Shown here: positions 9,271 to 19,284 of the stretch, piece after piece
How the letters are laid out: every line of letters begins with the position of its first letter
Numbering within the stretch: position 1 is the first letter of the stretch
Origin: Bacillus yapensis
GTDB lineage: Bacteria > Bacillota > Bacilli > Bacillales > Cytobacillaceae
Reading direction: 5' to 3'
NCBI RefSeq assembly: GCF_005280205.1
Contig: NZ_SUND01000020.1
Span: 1-64,000, forward strand
DNA: 64,000 bases
Notes under the pieces: generated by a model
Seen by the model: the letters and a program-made list of their open reading frames with translations, nothing else
Told to the model about the DNA's origin: nothing
Databases searched by the model: none
Made by a program: the position numbers and the translations under genes

Positions 9271-9504
9271 TGAACGTGAATGAAGGACTAGTACGCAATG
9301 GTGGAAGTGTTAGAGAGTGGAATTTACGAGCTGAAAGATTCCATCACAAGAAGCCGGCCGAACCTACCTTCAGAGTCTTATGCAAACATAGGCGCGTACT
9401 CAGCGTTATGAGTTAAGTGGAATGTTGCGACATTCAAGCAAGGTGGTACCACGGAGAGATTAACCCTTTTCGTCCTTATTTTTAGGGATGAGAAGGGTTT
9501 TTTT
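9271..9504 (+). promoter_or_regulatory. T-box riboswitch, proline-specific, upstream of proBA
   Basis: This is a tRNA-sensing leader. The conserved T-box core AGGTGGTACCACGG is at 9441-9454. The base of stem I pairs TGAAGG (9281-9286) with CCTTCA (9367-9372). The specifier loop reads GAA-CCT-A, giving a proline codon CCT at 9363-9365 followed by the expected purine. The terminator stem (AACCCTTTTCGTCCTT with its partner) spans 9461-9499, ending in a T run to 9504. Uncharged tRNA-Pro should stabilise the antiterminator and switch on proline synthesis. Confidence 0.92.
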
Positions 9505-9544
9505 ATTTATCGGGAACTCATTACATACTCTTTTGGAGGAATCA

Positions 9545-10666
9545 ATGGTCATGGATAAAAAGCGCATAGTTGTCAAAATTGGTAGTAGCTCTTTAACGAA
9601 TTCGAAGGGCGAGATTGATAAAGCGAAATTTATGGATCATATCGAAGCAATTGCAGCGGCAAGACAGGCCGGACATGAACTCATTCTTGTCTCTTCAGGT
9701 GCAGTAGCTGCTGGCTTTTCAAAGCTTGGTTATCCAAGTCGTCCTGTGACATTAAAGGGTAAACAAGCTGCAGCTGCAGTAGGCCAAAGCTTATTAATTC
9801 AGTCATATATGAAAGAGCTAAGTCCATTTGGGATCCTTCCTGCGCAAATTCTTTTAACGAGAAATGATTTTTCTAAAAAAGAGCGCTATCGAAATGCCTA
9901 TTCTACGCTTTCAGAGTTATTGGCAAGAGGGATTCTGCCAATAATCAATGAAAATGATACGGTTTCTGTTGAGGAGCTTACCTTCGGAGACAATGATATG
10001 TTGTCTGCACTTGTAAGTGGAATGATCCATGCAGATCAATTAATCATTTTGACCGATATTAATGGTTTGTACGATCGCAATCCTCGAGATAACCCTGATG
10101 CTAGGCGTTTTGATTTTTTAGAGCAGATAACAGATCAAATGCTTGGATTTGCTAAAGGTACCGGCTCAAATGTGGGCACTGGAGGTATGAAATCAAAGCT
10201 GATCGCTGCGCAAACGGCGAATTCTCTAGGGGTAAAAGTCTTTATCGGGCTAGGTAAAGGGGAAGATAAGCTACTTCGAATTTTGGAAGGGAATGGTGAC
10301 GGGACTTATATCGGGAGTAGGTTGTTAACTACTGTAAAGAACAACAAACAATGGATATCCCTCCATTCGCCAGTAGCGGGGAAAATTTTTATCGATAACG
10401 GTGCTGAAAATGCTATTTTGTCAAAAGGAAGTAGCTTGTTACCAGCAGGGATATATGGTGTTGACGGCGTATTTGATAAAGGAAATGTAGTGGAAGTGTA
10501 CGGTAGAAATGGATTGCTCGGCAAAGGTGAAGTTCTCTATTCTTCAGAGGAAATTCGCAAGCTGATGGGAAAAAGAAAGCCCGAGCTTGAAACAGAAAAA
10601 GTCTATTCATCAAATGAAGTCATTCACCGAGATCAATGGGTTCAATTATTTGAGGGGAGAGATTGA
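9545..10666 (+). CDS. proB: glutamate 5-kinase
   Basis: A 373-residue enzyme that phosphorylates L-glutamate to glutamyl 5-phosphate, the first step of proline synthesis. An amino-acid-kinase domain (KIGSSSLTN near the N-terminus, then the VSSGAVAAG and INENDTVS motifs) is followed by a C-terminal PUA domain from about residue 280. The open frame runs upstream to 9488 inside the terminator, so that start is rejected. The ATG at 9545 follows GGAGGA by 4 nt and gives the normal family length; the ATG at 9551 is a close alternative. It is controlled by the T-box leader and precedes proA by 1 bp. Confidence 0.95.
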   Translation: MVMDKKRIVVKIGSSSLTNSKGEIDKAKFMDHIEAIAAARQAGHELILVSSGAVAAGFSKLGYPSRPVTLKGKQAAAAVGQSLLIQSYMKELSPFGILPAQILLTRNDFSKKERYRNAYSTLSELLARGILPIINENDTVSVEELTFGDNDMLSALVSGMIHADQLIILTDINGLYDRNPRDNPDARRFDFLEQITDQMLGFAKGTGSNVGTGGMKSKLIAAQTANSLGVKVFIGLGKGEDKLLRILEGNGDGTYIGSRLLTTVKNNKQWISLHSPVAGKIFIDNGAENAILSKGSSLLPAGIYGVDGVFDKGNVVEVYGRNGLLGKGEVLYSSEEIRKLMGKRKPELETEKVYSSNEVIHRDQWVQLFEGRD

Positions 10667-10667
10667 A

Positions 10668-11915
10668 ATGAGTGAAGTGCTGTTAAAGGGACAGAAGGCA
10701 AAGGCTGCGAGCTTAAGGTTTGTTGGTGTCACGACAGAAGAGAAGAACCAGGCTTTATTGGAAATTGCAGAAGGATTGCTTGCGGAAAAGTCACTGATTA
10801 TCGAAGAAAATGCAAAGGATTTACAGGCTGGAAAAGAGCGAGGCTTATCGGATGGGGTTCTCGACCGAATTATGCTGAATGAGAAGAGAATAGAAGATAT
10901 GTCAAAAGCGATTAAGCTTTTAATAGAGCTAAAGGATCCGATTGGTGACAACCTTGAAACAATCCAGAAGGAGAACGGATTGCTCATTAAAAAAAATCGC
11001 GTACCAATTGGTGTGGTCGGGATGATCTATGAAGCGCGCCCAAATGTCACAGTGGATGCCGCTACTTTATCTCTGAAAACCGGCAATGCAGTAATTTTGC
11101 GAGGAAGTTCATCTGCTTACTATTCAAATAGAGCACTCGTACAAACAATTCATAAAGCCCTTGCTAAGACGTCACTACCACTTGATTCTGTACAGCTGAT
11201 TGAAGATACGAGCCGAGAAACAGCAAAAGAACTGTTTACACTAAATGAATATTTAGATGTTTTGATTCCAAGGGGTGGGAAAAATCTCATCGATACAGTT
11301 GTGCGAGATTCAACCGTTCCGGTACTAGAAACTGGTGCAGGCAACTGTCACGTTTTTATAGATGAAACAGCCCAGTACGAAATGGCAGAAAGAATTGTGG
11401 TAAATGGGAAAACACAGCGTCCGTCGGTTTGTAATGCAATCGAGACAGTATTAATTCATGAAAAATGGTTTCCTCAGTTTGGAACTGAGCTACTGCAAGC
11501 CCTGACTAATCGTGGTGTTGAGATTTATGGAGATGAACAGGTTGTCCAGACGTTCGGAGCAGCAAAGCAGGCTACTGAAGAGGACTGGGCAACAGAATAT
11601 TTAGCCCTAAAAGTTAGTGTGAAAGTGGTTCAAGATGTTGAGGAGGCTATCGACCATATTAACACTTATGGAACGAATCACTCGGAAGCAATTGTTACTG
11701 AAGAGGTGTCAAATGCAAAGTTGTTTATGATGAAGGTCGATGCAGCTGCTGTATATCATAATGCTTCCACTCGATTCACAGATGGATTTGAGTTTGGTTA
11801 CGGAGCGGAGATTGGTATTAGTACTCAGAAGCTTCATGCAAGAGGCCCTATGGGGTTAGAAGCCTTAACCTCAAGTAAGTATTTTATATATGGAGAAGGG
11901 CAAGTGCGGGAATAA
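10668..11915 (+). CDS. proA: glutamate-5-semialdehyde dehydrogenase (gamma-glutamyl phosphate reductase)
   Basis: A 415-residue NADPH-dependent reductase that converts glutamyl 5-phosphate to glutamate 5-semialdehyde, the second step of proline synthesis. It is an aldehyde-dehydrogenase-fold protein; the Cys nucleophile lies in the motif [15 protein letters not shown]. The open frame extends upstream into proB, but the ATG at 10668 with GAGGGGAGAG just before it gives the usual length. It is the last gene of the T-box(Pro) operon, and a terminator follows. Confidence 0.95.
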   Translation: MSEVLLKGQKAKAASLRFVGVTTEEKNQALLEIAEGLLAEKSLIIEENAKDLQAGKERGLSDGVLDRIMLNEKRIEDMSKAIKLLIELKDPIGDNLETIQKENGLLIKKNRVPIGVVGMIYEARPNVTVDAATLSLKTGNAVILRGSSSAYYSNRALVQTIHKALAKTSLPLDSVQLIEDTSRETAKELFTLNEYLDVLIPRGGKNLIDTVVRDSTVPVLETGAGNCHVFIDETAQYEMAERIVVNGKTQRPSVCNAIETVLIHEKWFPQFGTELLQALTNRGVEIYGDEQVVQTFGAAKQATEEDWATEYLALKVSVKVVQDVEEAIDHINTYGTNHSEAIVTEEVSNAKLFMMKVDAAAVYHNASTRFTDGFEFGYGAEIGISTQKLHARGPMGLEALTSSKYFIYGEGQVRE

Positions 11916-11950
11916 GTGTATTACGAGAGAACCCGATACAATGATCAAAA

Positions 11951-11980
11951 AAACAGAGGGAATAAATCTCTCTGTTTTTT
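11951..11980. terminator. bidirectional terminator between proA and the PhoD-like gene
   Basis: The stem ACAGAG/CTCTGT is flanked by A-runs on the left and T-runs on the right, so it can work for both convergent genes. Confidence 0.75.
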
Positions 11981-11994
11981 CTAACAATAGAAAA

Positions 11995-14004
11995 CTATTT
12001 AAAGCTGGAATCATAGACTTGTGAGTCCTTAAGCTGGAGAAGCTGCATGTTGACTTCATTGTGTTCCATTATGAGTAAACCCAAATTATTTTTTGTTTCC
12101 ACAATCGAGTCATTTGGTAGAGATAAGTAATGAATCAATTCCTTCCATAAACTATTTTGCTCACTGTTAGAATCTCCGTTTTCAAAAGAAAGGCTAAAGT
12201 TAGAATTGCAGAAACGATGAAGTTCCTTTTCACCGTTTAAAAACGTGTTTAATCTTAGAACTCCTTGTAGAAAGAAATTGGTTAATAAGGAATAGCTGTC
12301 ATTTTTCATGGGACTACAAGTGAATTGCTGGATTTTCCGTTTTTGTCCATTTTGGAAAGAAACCACTGTTTCGACAGCTGAAGCCATATGTGCATCGCCT
12401 GAGAGTATGACGCAATTCTTAGGATTCCACTTGGAGATTTGCTCATGAAAGTCATGGTACCCTTTTCCGTTAAATATCCAAAATTCCAAATCAAATGCTG
12501 TTTGTACTGGGATATTTAATAGCTTTAAAGGAGAGATATATTGATATAAAAAGGTTTCAATCAAACGGATTCCATAAAATGGGGCAGGTGAAACTAGGAT
12601 AAGAGGGGAGTCGCTTTTCCAACCACTGTCCTCTAACTGTGAGGAAACGATTTCCCATCCTTCTTGGCTAATTAATTGGGGACCCGAGGCTATTTCTTTT
12701 ATTAGCTTTCCAGTTGGAGTAGGTTTAGACGTAGGTTCAAATGAGCGCATTGTACGCGTATCTAGAAACAATGCTTTCGGATGTGTAGGTGCAACAAAGG
12801 ACCAATTCTTGAAATTGAGTAGCTGTTTTTGCCAGGAATCATACGAAGTCGAATGAATTTGATAAGATTTCATATAGGATTGCATGTTCTGCATAAATTC
12901 GTTGTCAAATTGTTCGGGAGCATTTCCCCAGCACTGAAAAGCCCAACAAGAAGCTAAGCCATTTGCGATAACATGCTGCCCTAACGCGGAATTTTCGACA
13001 TTCTTCTTCCACTCAAAAGATAAATTCCAATCATCAGTCACATCATGATCATCAAACATCATATAGGTTGGAATATTCGCTAATAATCTACGAATCTGCG
13101 GAAGGGTTTGTTGGAATTGTTGAAGATTTTCTAATTGCTCCTCATAATTTATTTTATCCTTTTTTATGGTTAATTCCTCAAAGGTCAAACTATGCTTTTC
13201 ATTGGCCAAAGTCCATAATTCAGGATTTAGGCTTAATAAATACATAGCTACGAACTCGCCGAATGTAATGAGATGATTATGTGCCTTCCTTGAGGTAAAA
13301 TGACAAAAATTTTCTATAATATATTGCCTGCTATGAACCTGTTTTAAGGCTTTCTGAAAACATGGTTCCGCTAAGCGACTGTCAAGCAAAGTCAAATCCT
13401 CTTCATATCCAATCAGTTCCTGTGCTAAATCAATAATAAAAGGGAAAATTGGGTCAGCCACATCATCGGCATAAATTTGGTCGCCAACTAAAAATAATGC
13501 ACCTGGCCGTTCGCTCGTATCAAAATAAGATTCCTTTAGTTTCAAATCTCCAGCCGCAAGGGCATCTTCGCCTTTTCCATGGGGTTTTCGACATGATCCA
13601 AATAATATCTTTTCATTTTTCGTCCTGATTAAAAGAGTTGGATACTTTAATGGTGTGTATACGATAGAGTTCTGATTATCTTTATCTAGTAACCCAAGAC
13701 TCTTAAAATCGAATTTTTCATTTGAATTGGAAAAATGAAGATTATATCCTATTAGGCTTTCAATGGGGAAAGGGCTACTAATCTCAATTAGATAACAGAA
13801 TAGACGTTTACCCAACCGAATCTGCTTTATTTCTGTTTTCACATGTAAAGGTCTATATTGGTAATGACTCTCAAAGTTCTGTACCTCAAACATTTCCGCT
13901 CTAATATCGTATAGTTCACTCATCGCTACCCAAACATATACTTTCATAGGCTCAACCCTACGAATAATAGGTCCTGCTAAAAGCTTTGGCAATTTCATGG
14001 ACAT
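11995..14004 (-). CDS. PhoD-like metallophosphatase/phosphodiesterase
   Basis: A 669-residue protein with PhoD-like metallophosphoesterase motifs: GDQIYADD, a FDDHDVTDDWN block and ILSGDAHMAS. These supply the Asp/His/Asn metal ligands of a phosphodiesterase/phosphomonoesterase. There is no signal peptide or twin-arginine motif, unlike secreted PhoD, so a cytoplasmic role is likely. The N-terminal 150 residues are a separate, poorly recognisable domain. The start could be the ATG at 14004 or 13998; a GGAG site lies upstream of both. It is downstream of pxpA on the same strand, but no functional link is evident. Confidence 0.78.
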   Translation of the reverse strand: MSMKLPKLLAGPIIRRVEPMKVYVWVAMSELYDIRAEMFEVQNFESHYQYRPLHVKTEIKQIRLGKRLFCYLIEISSPFPIESLIGYNLHFSNSNEKFDFKSLGLLDKDNQNSIVYTPLKYPTLLIRTKNEKILFGSCRKPHGKGEDALAAGDLKLKESYFDTSERPGALFLVGDQIYADDVADPIFPFIIDLAQELIGYEEDLTLLDSRLAEPCFQKALKQVHSRQYIIENFCHFTSRKAHNHLITFGEFVAMYLLSLNPELWTLANEKHSLTFEELTIKKDKINYEEQLENLQQFQQTLPQIRRLLANIPTYMMFDDHDVTDDWNLSFEWKKNVENSALGQHVIANGLASCWAFQCWGNAPEQFDNEFMQNMQSYMKSYQIHSTSYDSWQKQLLNFKNWSFVAPTHPKALFLDTRTMRSFEPTSKPTPTGKLIKEIASGPQLISQEGWEIVSSQLEDSGWKSDSPLILVSPAPFYGIRLIETFLYQYISPLKLLNIPVQTAFDLEFWIFNGKGYHDFHEQISKWNPKNCVILSGDAHMASAVETVVSFQNGQKRKIQQFTCSPMKNDSYSLLTNFFLQGVLRLNTFLNGEKELHRFCNSNFSLSFENGDSNSEQNSLWKELIHYLSLPNDSIVETKNNLGLLIMEHNEVNMQLLQLKDSQVYDSSFK

Positions 14005-14074
14005 CACAGCTCCATAAATCGAGTTGTGATAGTATATTCAACTATTTGGATTCGTGTGTAAGCGACCCAATTCC

Positions 14075-14830
14075 TTAAAAATGAGTAATTGTAATCCCAG
14101 CCTTGCTTAATCCTTCTGAAATCGTTTTGGCAAACTGAACAGCATGTGCTCCATCGCCATGAAGACAAATGGTATCTGCTTTTATGGGAATTGCTTCTCC
14201 ATCAACTGATTCTATTTTGCCTTCGATAATCATTCGAGTGACTTGCTTCAAAGCAGTTTCATCGTCATGAATAAGAGAATCCTTTCTACTTCTAGGAGTT
14301 AAAGTGCCGTCACTTTGATAAGTCCTATCCGCAAAAGCTTCGTTGGCGGTGCGAAGTCCAAGTCGTTTCCCCGCCTTAATGAGCTCACTCCCAGCTAAGC
14401 CAAATAAAATGAGCGTAGGATTTACTTTATAAACAGCCTCTGCAATCGCTTCAGATAACTCAGCGTTTTTAGCGGCCATGTTGTAAAGAGCTCCGTGAGG
14501 CTTCACATGCTGCATCACACCGCCTTCAGATTGGACAAAAGCGTTGAGAGCACCAATTTGATAGATTACAAGTTCATAAGCTTCCTGAGGAGTGATGCTC
14601 ATTTCTCTTCTTCCAAATCCATTTAAATCAGGTAGACCGGGGTGTGCTCCAATCGCGATATTTTTTTCGAGAGCAAGCTGTACGGTTTTCCTCATTGTAT
14701 GAGGATCTCCAGCATGGAATCCACAGGCAATATTGATACTTGTAGCGTAGTTCATTAATTCATTATCGTATCCAAGTGTGTAGCGGCCAAAACTCTCTCC
14801 CATATCACAATTTAAATCAATAACAGGCAT
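14075..14830 (-). CDS. pxpA: 5-oxoprolinase subunit A (LamB/YcsF family)
   Basis: A 251-residue protein of the LamB/YcsF family with the diagnostic N-terminus [13 protein letters not shown] and the segment [11 protein letters not shown]. With PxpB and PxpC it forms the ATP-dependent 5-oxoprolinase that opens pyroglutamate to glutamate. It is the third gene of the minus-strand cluster pxpB-pxpC-pxpA, 11 bp after pxpC, with an AGGAG site before the ATG. Length is normal. Confidence 0.95.
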   Translation of the reverse strand: MPVIDLNCDMGESFGRYTLGYDNELMNYATSINIACGFHAGDPHTMRKTVQLALEKNIAIGAHPGLPDLNGFGRREMSITPQEAYELVIYQIGALNAFVQSEGGVMQHVKPHGALYNMAAKNAELSEAIAEAVYKVNPTLILFGLAGSELIKAGKRLGLRTANEAFADRTYQSDGTLTPRSRKDSLIHDDETALKQVTRMIIEGKIESVDGEAIPIKADTICLHGDGAHAVQFAKTISEGLSKAGITITHF

Positions 14831-14841
14831 ATGAATTACTC

Positions 14842-15813
14842 CTATCTATATTTGAGTTTAATAGCTCGTTTAATGTCGGTCAGGTAAGTTTCGTTTTTTC
14901 TAAAAAGGTGTTGTGCTTCTTCTAGTGTAACCATTTGAAAACGCACTTGGTCCATAGGCTTCATTTGCGCAAGCAGCGGTAAATCTACGGAAATAACTTG
15001 AGCTATCTTCGGGTAACCTCCTGTCGTTTGCCGGTCTGCAAGAAGGATAATGGGGGAACCATCTGGTGTAATCTGTATAGTCCCAAGGGATACAGCCGCA
15101 GAAAGCATGTCCTTTTGTTCCTTTTGCATTAGCTTTGGTCCGCTTAAACGATACCCCATTCTGTCTGCTTCTTTAGTTATTGTAAAAGTCTCATTAATTA
15201 ATAGATTTTTACTAGCATCTGTAAATAAATCAAACTCGTGACCTTTTAACATACGAATAATGGGATTTATCGGTTTATAAAAGGGCACGAACCATTTTGC
15301 TGGTCCGTTTGTATGTAAGTGGTCCATGACCTTTTTAGAAAGCTCAGTTAAATTTCCAATTTCAACCTGATCGCCTGACTGTAAAGCCCGTCCTAGTAGC
15401 CCTCCCAATTTCCCTCTCACATAAGTGGAGGCACTCCCCATTACATATGGAACGACAATTCCGCCGGCCACAGCTAAATAAGCACGAGCGCCATTTATAG
15501 ACTCCCCAAATTGAAGTGTACTATCTTTTTTTACAAAAATAGGACGCCACATTGAGATAGTCTGGCCATCAATCGATGGGGATAAATCTCCGCCACATAT
15601 CGCAATCAGACTGTCTTGATGAAACTGAATGGAGGGACCTACTATTGTCATTTCAATGGCTGGCGTATTTTCTTCGTTACCAACTAATAGATTGGCAATG
15701 CGAAAAGAAAAAGAATCCATTACACCACTAACGACTACCCCATACTTTTGATATCCATATCTGCCTAAATCTTGAATCGTTGAAAGAAGGCCAGGCTTTT
15801 TAATCGTTATCAT
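14842..15813 (-). CDS. pxpC: 5-oxoprolinase subunit C (biotin-dependent carboxyltransferase-like, KipA family)
   Basis: A 323-residue protein of the KipA/urea-amidolyase C-terminal-like family. It opens with [19 protein letters not shown] and has the family block [18 protein letters not shown] near residue 255-275. It forms the catalytic complex of 5-oxoprolinase with PxpB. Its start overlaps the end of pxpB by 4 bp (ATGA type), showing translational coupling. Confidence 0.94.
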   Translation of the reverse strand: MITIKKPGLLSTIQDLGRYGYQKYGVVVSGVMDSFSFRIANLLVGNEENTPAIEMTIVGPSIQFHQDSLIAICGGDLSPSIDGQTISMWRPIFVKKDSTLQFGESINGARAYLAVAGGIVVPYVMGSASTYVRGKLGGLLGRALQSGDQVEIGNLTELSKKVMDHLHTNGPAKWFVPFYKPINPIIRMLKGHEFDLFTDASKNLLINETFTITKEADRMGYRLSGPKLMQKEQKDMLSAAVSLGTIQITPDGSPIILLADRQTTGGYPKIAQVISVDLPLLAQMKPMDQVRFQMVTLEEAQHLFRKNETYLTDIKRAIKLKYR

Positions 15814-16496
15814 GAACGCGTTTGCTCCATTTCCATATATTGATCCAGGCTAATTGGAGTAAAGTGGACCCTGTCTCCAGCTCTTAATAGACTTGGTACT
15901 TCTTGATTTGGTAGAAAAAGTTCTAGCGGAGTCTTACCGATTAATTGCCACCCACCTGGTGTTTCAATTGGATAAACCCCGGTTTGCGTACCGGCAATGC
16001 CAACTGACCGAGCAGGGATTTTAAGCCTTGGTGTTGCTTTTCTAGGTGTTGCGATTTTTTCGGACATCCCGCCTAAATATGGAAATCCAGGGGCAAAACC
16101 AATCATATAGACAATATATTCACCTTTGGCATGAATATCGATGACCTCATCGGTAGTTAAACCATTTGTCTTTGCTACTTCGATAAGATCTGGTCCGAAG
16201 TCTCCACCATAACAAACCGGAATTTCAATCATTCTATACTCATTAGGTTCGTCCCATTTAATGTTTTTAAGTAAGTGAGACAGTTCCTGACAAACCTCTT
16301 TGTAAAAAAGTACTTCAGGATTGTAAAAGACAGTAATCGTCGTGAAAGCAGTGGTGAATTCAATCATCCAATCTGGCGGGTTTTCTTCTATGTAGTTTGA
16401 AACAACTTGAATTTGTTTGTGGATCGTAGGATTAATGATATTCCCAAACTCCAAAATAACGGCTTGATCTCCTAAAGGATAAAATTGTAAATCCAT
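15810..16496 (-). CDS. pxpB: 5-oxoprolinase subunit B (KipI family)
   Basis: A 228-residue protein of the KipI family with the typical segments PLGDQAVILEFG at the N-terminus and GFAPGFPYLGGM in the middle, then GWQLIGKTPLELF. It partners PxpC in 5-oxoproline hydrolysis. In B. subtilis the homologue KipI is also an inhibitor of the sporulation kinase KinA; whether that is true here cannot be seen. It is the first gene of the cluster, and its promoter should lie in 16497-16640, shared with the divergent penicillin-binding protein gene. Confidence 0.94.
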   Translation of the reverse strand: MDLQFYPLGDQAVILEFGNIINPTIHKQIQVVSNYIEENPPDWMIEFTTAFTTITVFYNPEVLFYKEVCQELSHLLKNIKWDEPNEYRMIEIPVCYGGDFGPDLIEVAKTNGLTTDEVIDIHAKGEYIVYMIGFAPGFPYLGGMSEKIATPRKATPRLKIPARSVGIAGTQTGVYPIETPGGWQLIGKTPLELFLPNQEVPSLLRAGDRVHFTPISLDQYMEMEQTRS

Positions 16497-16640
16497 GTTA
16501 GAACCCCTTTATAGCTTTATGAAAAATATTATAGTATGAAATTAAGAATTTTCATATTTTTTAAGTAAATAAGAAACTTTTTCCAGAAAAATATGGTCTA
16601 ATAGTAATAGAGCATTTCGTTTTAAAGGGGGAGAAGAAGC

Positions 16641-18758
16641 GTGCATCGAGATAAGAAAAAGAAGAAAACGCATGTGCCTTTTCGTGTGAACATTATATTT
16701 TTTGCAGTATTCCTCATGTTTTCCTTACTTGTCTTAAGATTAGGGATTGTACAAATCGTGCACGGGGAGGATTATAAAAGGGAGATTGAAAAAACCGAGG
16801 ACATCATTATTAGTCATTCGGTTCCCCGTGGAAGAATGTTTGACAGAAATGCTGAAATCATCGTAGACAATACACCTAAAAATGCCATTACATATACCAA
16901 TTATGGGGCGGATCAAAAGGAAATGCTGGAAGTGGCAGAAAAGCTTGCACAATTGATTGAGCTCACACCTAACAAAGTTCAAGAACGAGATATGAAGGAT
17001 TATTGGATTAGGGAAAATCCTGATCGCGCCAAGGAAAAAGTTCCTAAAGAAGAAAGGGATAAGCTTGATAAAAAGCTTGAGAAAAAAGAATTAGATAAAG
17101 AAGTATATAAATTAACGCTTGAACGAATAACAGAAACGGAGCTTCAAGAATTAACGGCTCAAGATTTAGAGATATTAGCTATTTATATAGCTTTTAATAG
17201 TGGGTATGCGCTGACTCCGCAAATTGTTAAAAATGAAGGAGTTACTGATGAGGAATTTGCAGCTGTCAGTGAAAATCTTCAATACTTGCCTGGTGTTGAT
17301 ACGACCACCGATTGGGACAGGAAATATGCCTTTGGGAATACACTTCAAACCATTCTTGGAAACGTAACGGATACGAATGAAGGGATACCGAAAGAAAAGC
17401 TTGATTATTATTTGGCCAGAGATTACAACCGCAATGACCGAGTGGGAACAAGTTATTTGGAAGCACAGTATGAGGATGTTCTTCATGGACAAAAAGCGAA
17501 AGAGAAAAATGTCACCGATAAAGCAGGGAATATTGTGAGCACTGAAGTTCTCTCAGAAGGCCAAAGAGGCAAGGATCTCGTTTTAACGATTGACATGGAA
17601 CTTCAGATTGCAGTCGAGGAAATTATCGAAAAACATTTGCTAGATGCTAAAAAGATCCCTAATACAGGCTTTTTAGATCGGGCCTTTGCTGTGCTTATGG
17701 ATCCGCGTACTGGGGAAGTTTTGACGATGGCTGGAAAGCAATATGCACGAAACGAAAAGACAGGACAAATGGAAATGCGAGATTTTGCAGCAGGGACGAT
17801 TAATACTTCTTATAATGTGGGTTCCTCTGTAAAAGGTGCGACGATTTTAACAGGATTTCAAACAGGGGCAATCACACCAAACACCTATTTCGTTGATCGT
17901 CCATTAAAAATTAGGGGTACAGATTTAAAGGGTTCCTATAGTAACAGTCTAGGTACGTTGAATCCAGTCAGCGCGCTTCGCTTATCATCGAACGTCTACA
18001 TGTTTGAGACGGCGATTCGAATCGGTGGGGATAGGTATGAATATGATCAACCATTAAATTTTAAGCCTGATGCGTTCGAAAATTTTAGAGATTCATTCAG
18101 CCAATTTGGATTAGGAACAAGGACAGGCATTGATTTACCAAATGAGCAAATCGGATTTAAGGGACAATCAACCTTACCAGGGTTTTTACTCGATCTATCT
18201 ATTGGACAATATGATACGTATACGCCAATGCAGCTAGCCCAATATGTATCGACAATTGCCAATGGTGGGAACCGAATTCAAGCTCATTTAATTAAAGAAA
18301 TTCGTGAACCAATTATGGAGAATGAAAAATTAGGACCAGTGTTCGAAGAAATACAACCGGAAATTTTAAATCGTCTAGATTTGGAGCCAGGGTGGATGGA
18401 AACCGTGCAGAAAGGGTTTCGAGAAGTCGTGACATCAGGTACAGCAAGTAGTGCTTTTACGAATATGACAATTGATTACAAACCAGCTGGAAAAACAGGG
18501 ACAGCACAGGCTTTTTATGATGGGCCCGAGCGAAAAAACTATGATGCACCACCTTCTGTTATCAATCTTAGCTTTGTGGGTTACGCCCCTTATAATAATC
18601 CAGAGGTCGCAATAGCTGTCATTGTACCATATGCGTACTCTAAAAGTAGTGGATACCCTTCTACAAACCTGAAAATTAGTAGAGATTCACTAGACGCCTA
18701 TTTTGACTTGAAGAAGAAAAGAGAAGAAGGGAAGCTAACAGAAATAAATTCTAATTAA
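16641..18758 (+). CDS. class B penicillin-binding protein (PBP2A/PbpH type transpeptidase)
   Basis: A 705-residue peptidoglycan DD-transpeptidase. One N-terminal membrane anchor (about residues 16-40) is followed by the PBP dimer domain (SVPRGRMFDRN) and the transpeptidase domain with SxxK (Ser395-Lys398), SxN (Ser449-Asn451) and KTG (Lys618-Gly620). Length and layout fit the Bacillus PbpA/PbpH pair, which function in rod-shape elongation and spore outgrowth; which of the two it is cannot be decided. The GTG start follows AAAGGGGGAGAAG. It is monocistronic with a terminator. Confidence 0.9.
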   Translation: MHRDKKKKKTHVPFRVNIIFFAVFLMFSLLVLRLGIVQIVHGEDYKREIEKTEDIIISHSVPRGRMFDRNAEIIVDNTPKNAITYTNYGADQKEMLEVAEKLAQLIELTPNKVQERDMKDYWIRENPDRAKEKVPKEERDKLDKKLEKKELDKEVYKLTLERITETELQELTAQDLEILAIYIAFNSGYALTPQIVKNEGVTDEEFAAVSENLQYLPGVDTTTDWDRKYAFGNTLQTILGNVTDTNEGIPKEKLDYYLARDYNRNDRVGTSYLEAQYEDVLHGQKAKEKNVTDKAGNIVSTEVLSEGQRGKDLVLTIDMELQIAVEEIIEKHLLDAKKIPNTGFLDRAFAVLMDPRTGEVLTMAGKQYARNEKTGQMEMRDFAAGTINTSYNVGSSVKGATILTGFQTGAITPNTYFVDRPLKIRGTDLKGSYSNSLGTLNPVSALRLSSNVYMFETAIRIGGDRYEYDQPLNFKPDAFENFRDSFSQFGLGTRTGIDLPNEQIGFKGQSTLPGFLLDLSIGQYDTYTPMQLAQYVSTIANGGNRIQAHLIKEIREPIMENEKLGPVFEEIQPEILNRLDLEPGWMETVQKGFREVVTSGTASSAFTNMTIDYKPAGKTGTAQAFYDGPERKNYDAPPSVINLSFVGYAPYNNPEVAIAVIVPYAYSKSSGYPSTNLKISRDSLDAYFDLKKKREEGKLTEINSN

Positions 18759-18780
18759 GGAATATAGCCTGTTTTAATTT

Positions 18781-18809
18781 GAGGAGACCCAATCGGGCCT
18801 CCTTTTTTT
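18781..18809 (+). terminator. intrinsic terminator after the penicillin-binding protein gene
   Basis: The stem GAGGAGACCC/GGGCCTCC (with a small bulge) is followed by a T-run. Confidence 0.85.
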
Positions 18810-18811
18810 CG

Positions 18812-19000
18812 TTATTGTTTATTTTGCAATTGTTGCTGACCAAGTCGGACGAGCCGTTTTGTCATTTCTCCCCCAACTGAGCCATTCGCACGCGCGGTCG
18901 TATCTGCACCAAGCTGCACTCCAAACTCGTTGGCGATTTCTTCCTTCATTTGGTTAAGAACATTTTCAGAACCAGGAACCAAAAGTTTGTTTCTTGCCAT
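18812..19000 (-). CDS. alpha/beta-type small acid-soluble spore protein (SASP)
   Basis: A 62-residue DNA-binding protein of the dormant spore core, which coats DNA and protects it from UV. The GPR protease cleavage region (EFGVQLG) and the two conserved blocks ([25 protein letters not shown], seen in parts) are clear. The frame is open upstream to 19072, but the ATG at 19000 has GGAGTGG before it and gives the family's normal length. Expression is expected from sigma-G in the forespore. The leader upstream has an unusual nested inverted repeat. Confidence 0.94.
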   Translation of the reverse strand: MARNKLLVPGSENVLNQMKEEIANEFGVQLGADTTARANGSVGGEMTKRLVRLGQQQLQNKQ

Positions 19001-19024
19001 GATACACCACTCCCTAGCATGGAT

Positions 19025-19079
19025 TGAGCAATTACTAGGTCGCTCAGCATTTTCTGAGCAATCACAAAGCAATTGCTCA
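19025..19079. repeat. nested inverted repeat in the SASP leader
   Basis: The outer arms TGAGCAATT (19025-19033) and AATTGCTCA (19071-19079) enclose an inner hairpin GCTCAG-CATTTT-CTGAGC (19042-19059). It lies between the SASP gene and the divergent ger operon and could be an mRNA leader structure or an operator. Confidence 0.55.
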
Positions 19080-19284
19080 TCTTTAATTTCCCCAGAAGGT
19101 GCAAAAATATATATTGCATTAGGAAGCTTTTTTGCTAAGCCCTCCTTTCATTAATAAACAGTAATCTCCATCATATAAAGTCTATGATTTCCTATAATTA
19201 ACAATGATTTTCATATAAATGTAAACGTAGGGAATATTAAGTATGATATTTGCTATGAAATTTATGAAAAAGGGGGCTAGCTTT

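Noticed and set aside
18930-19154. Plus-strand frame opposite the SASP gene
   Set aside because: It is antisense to a clearly real SASP gene and its leader, without a ribosome site.
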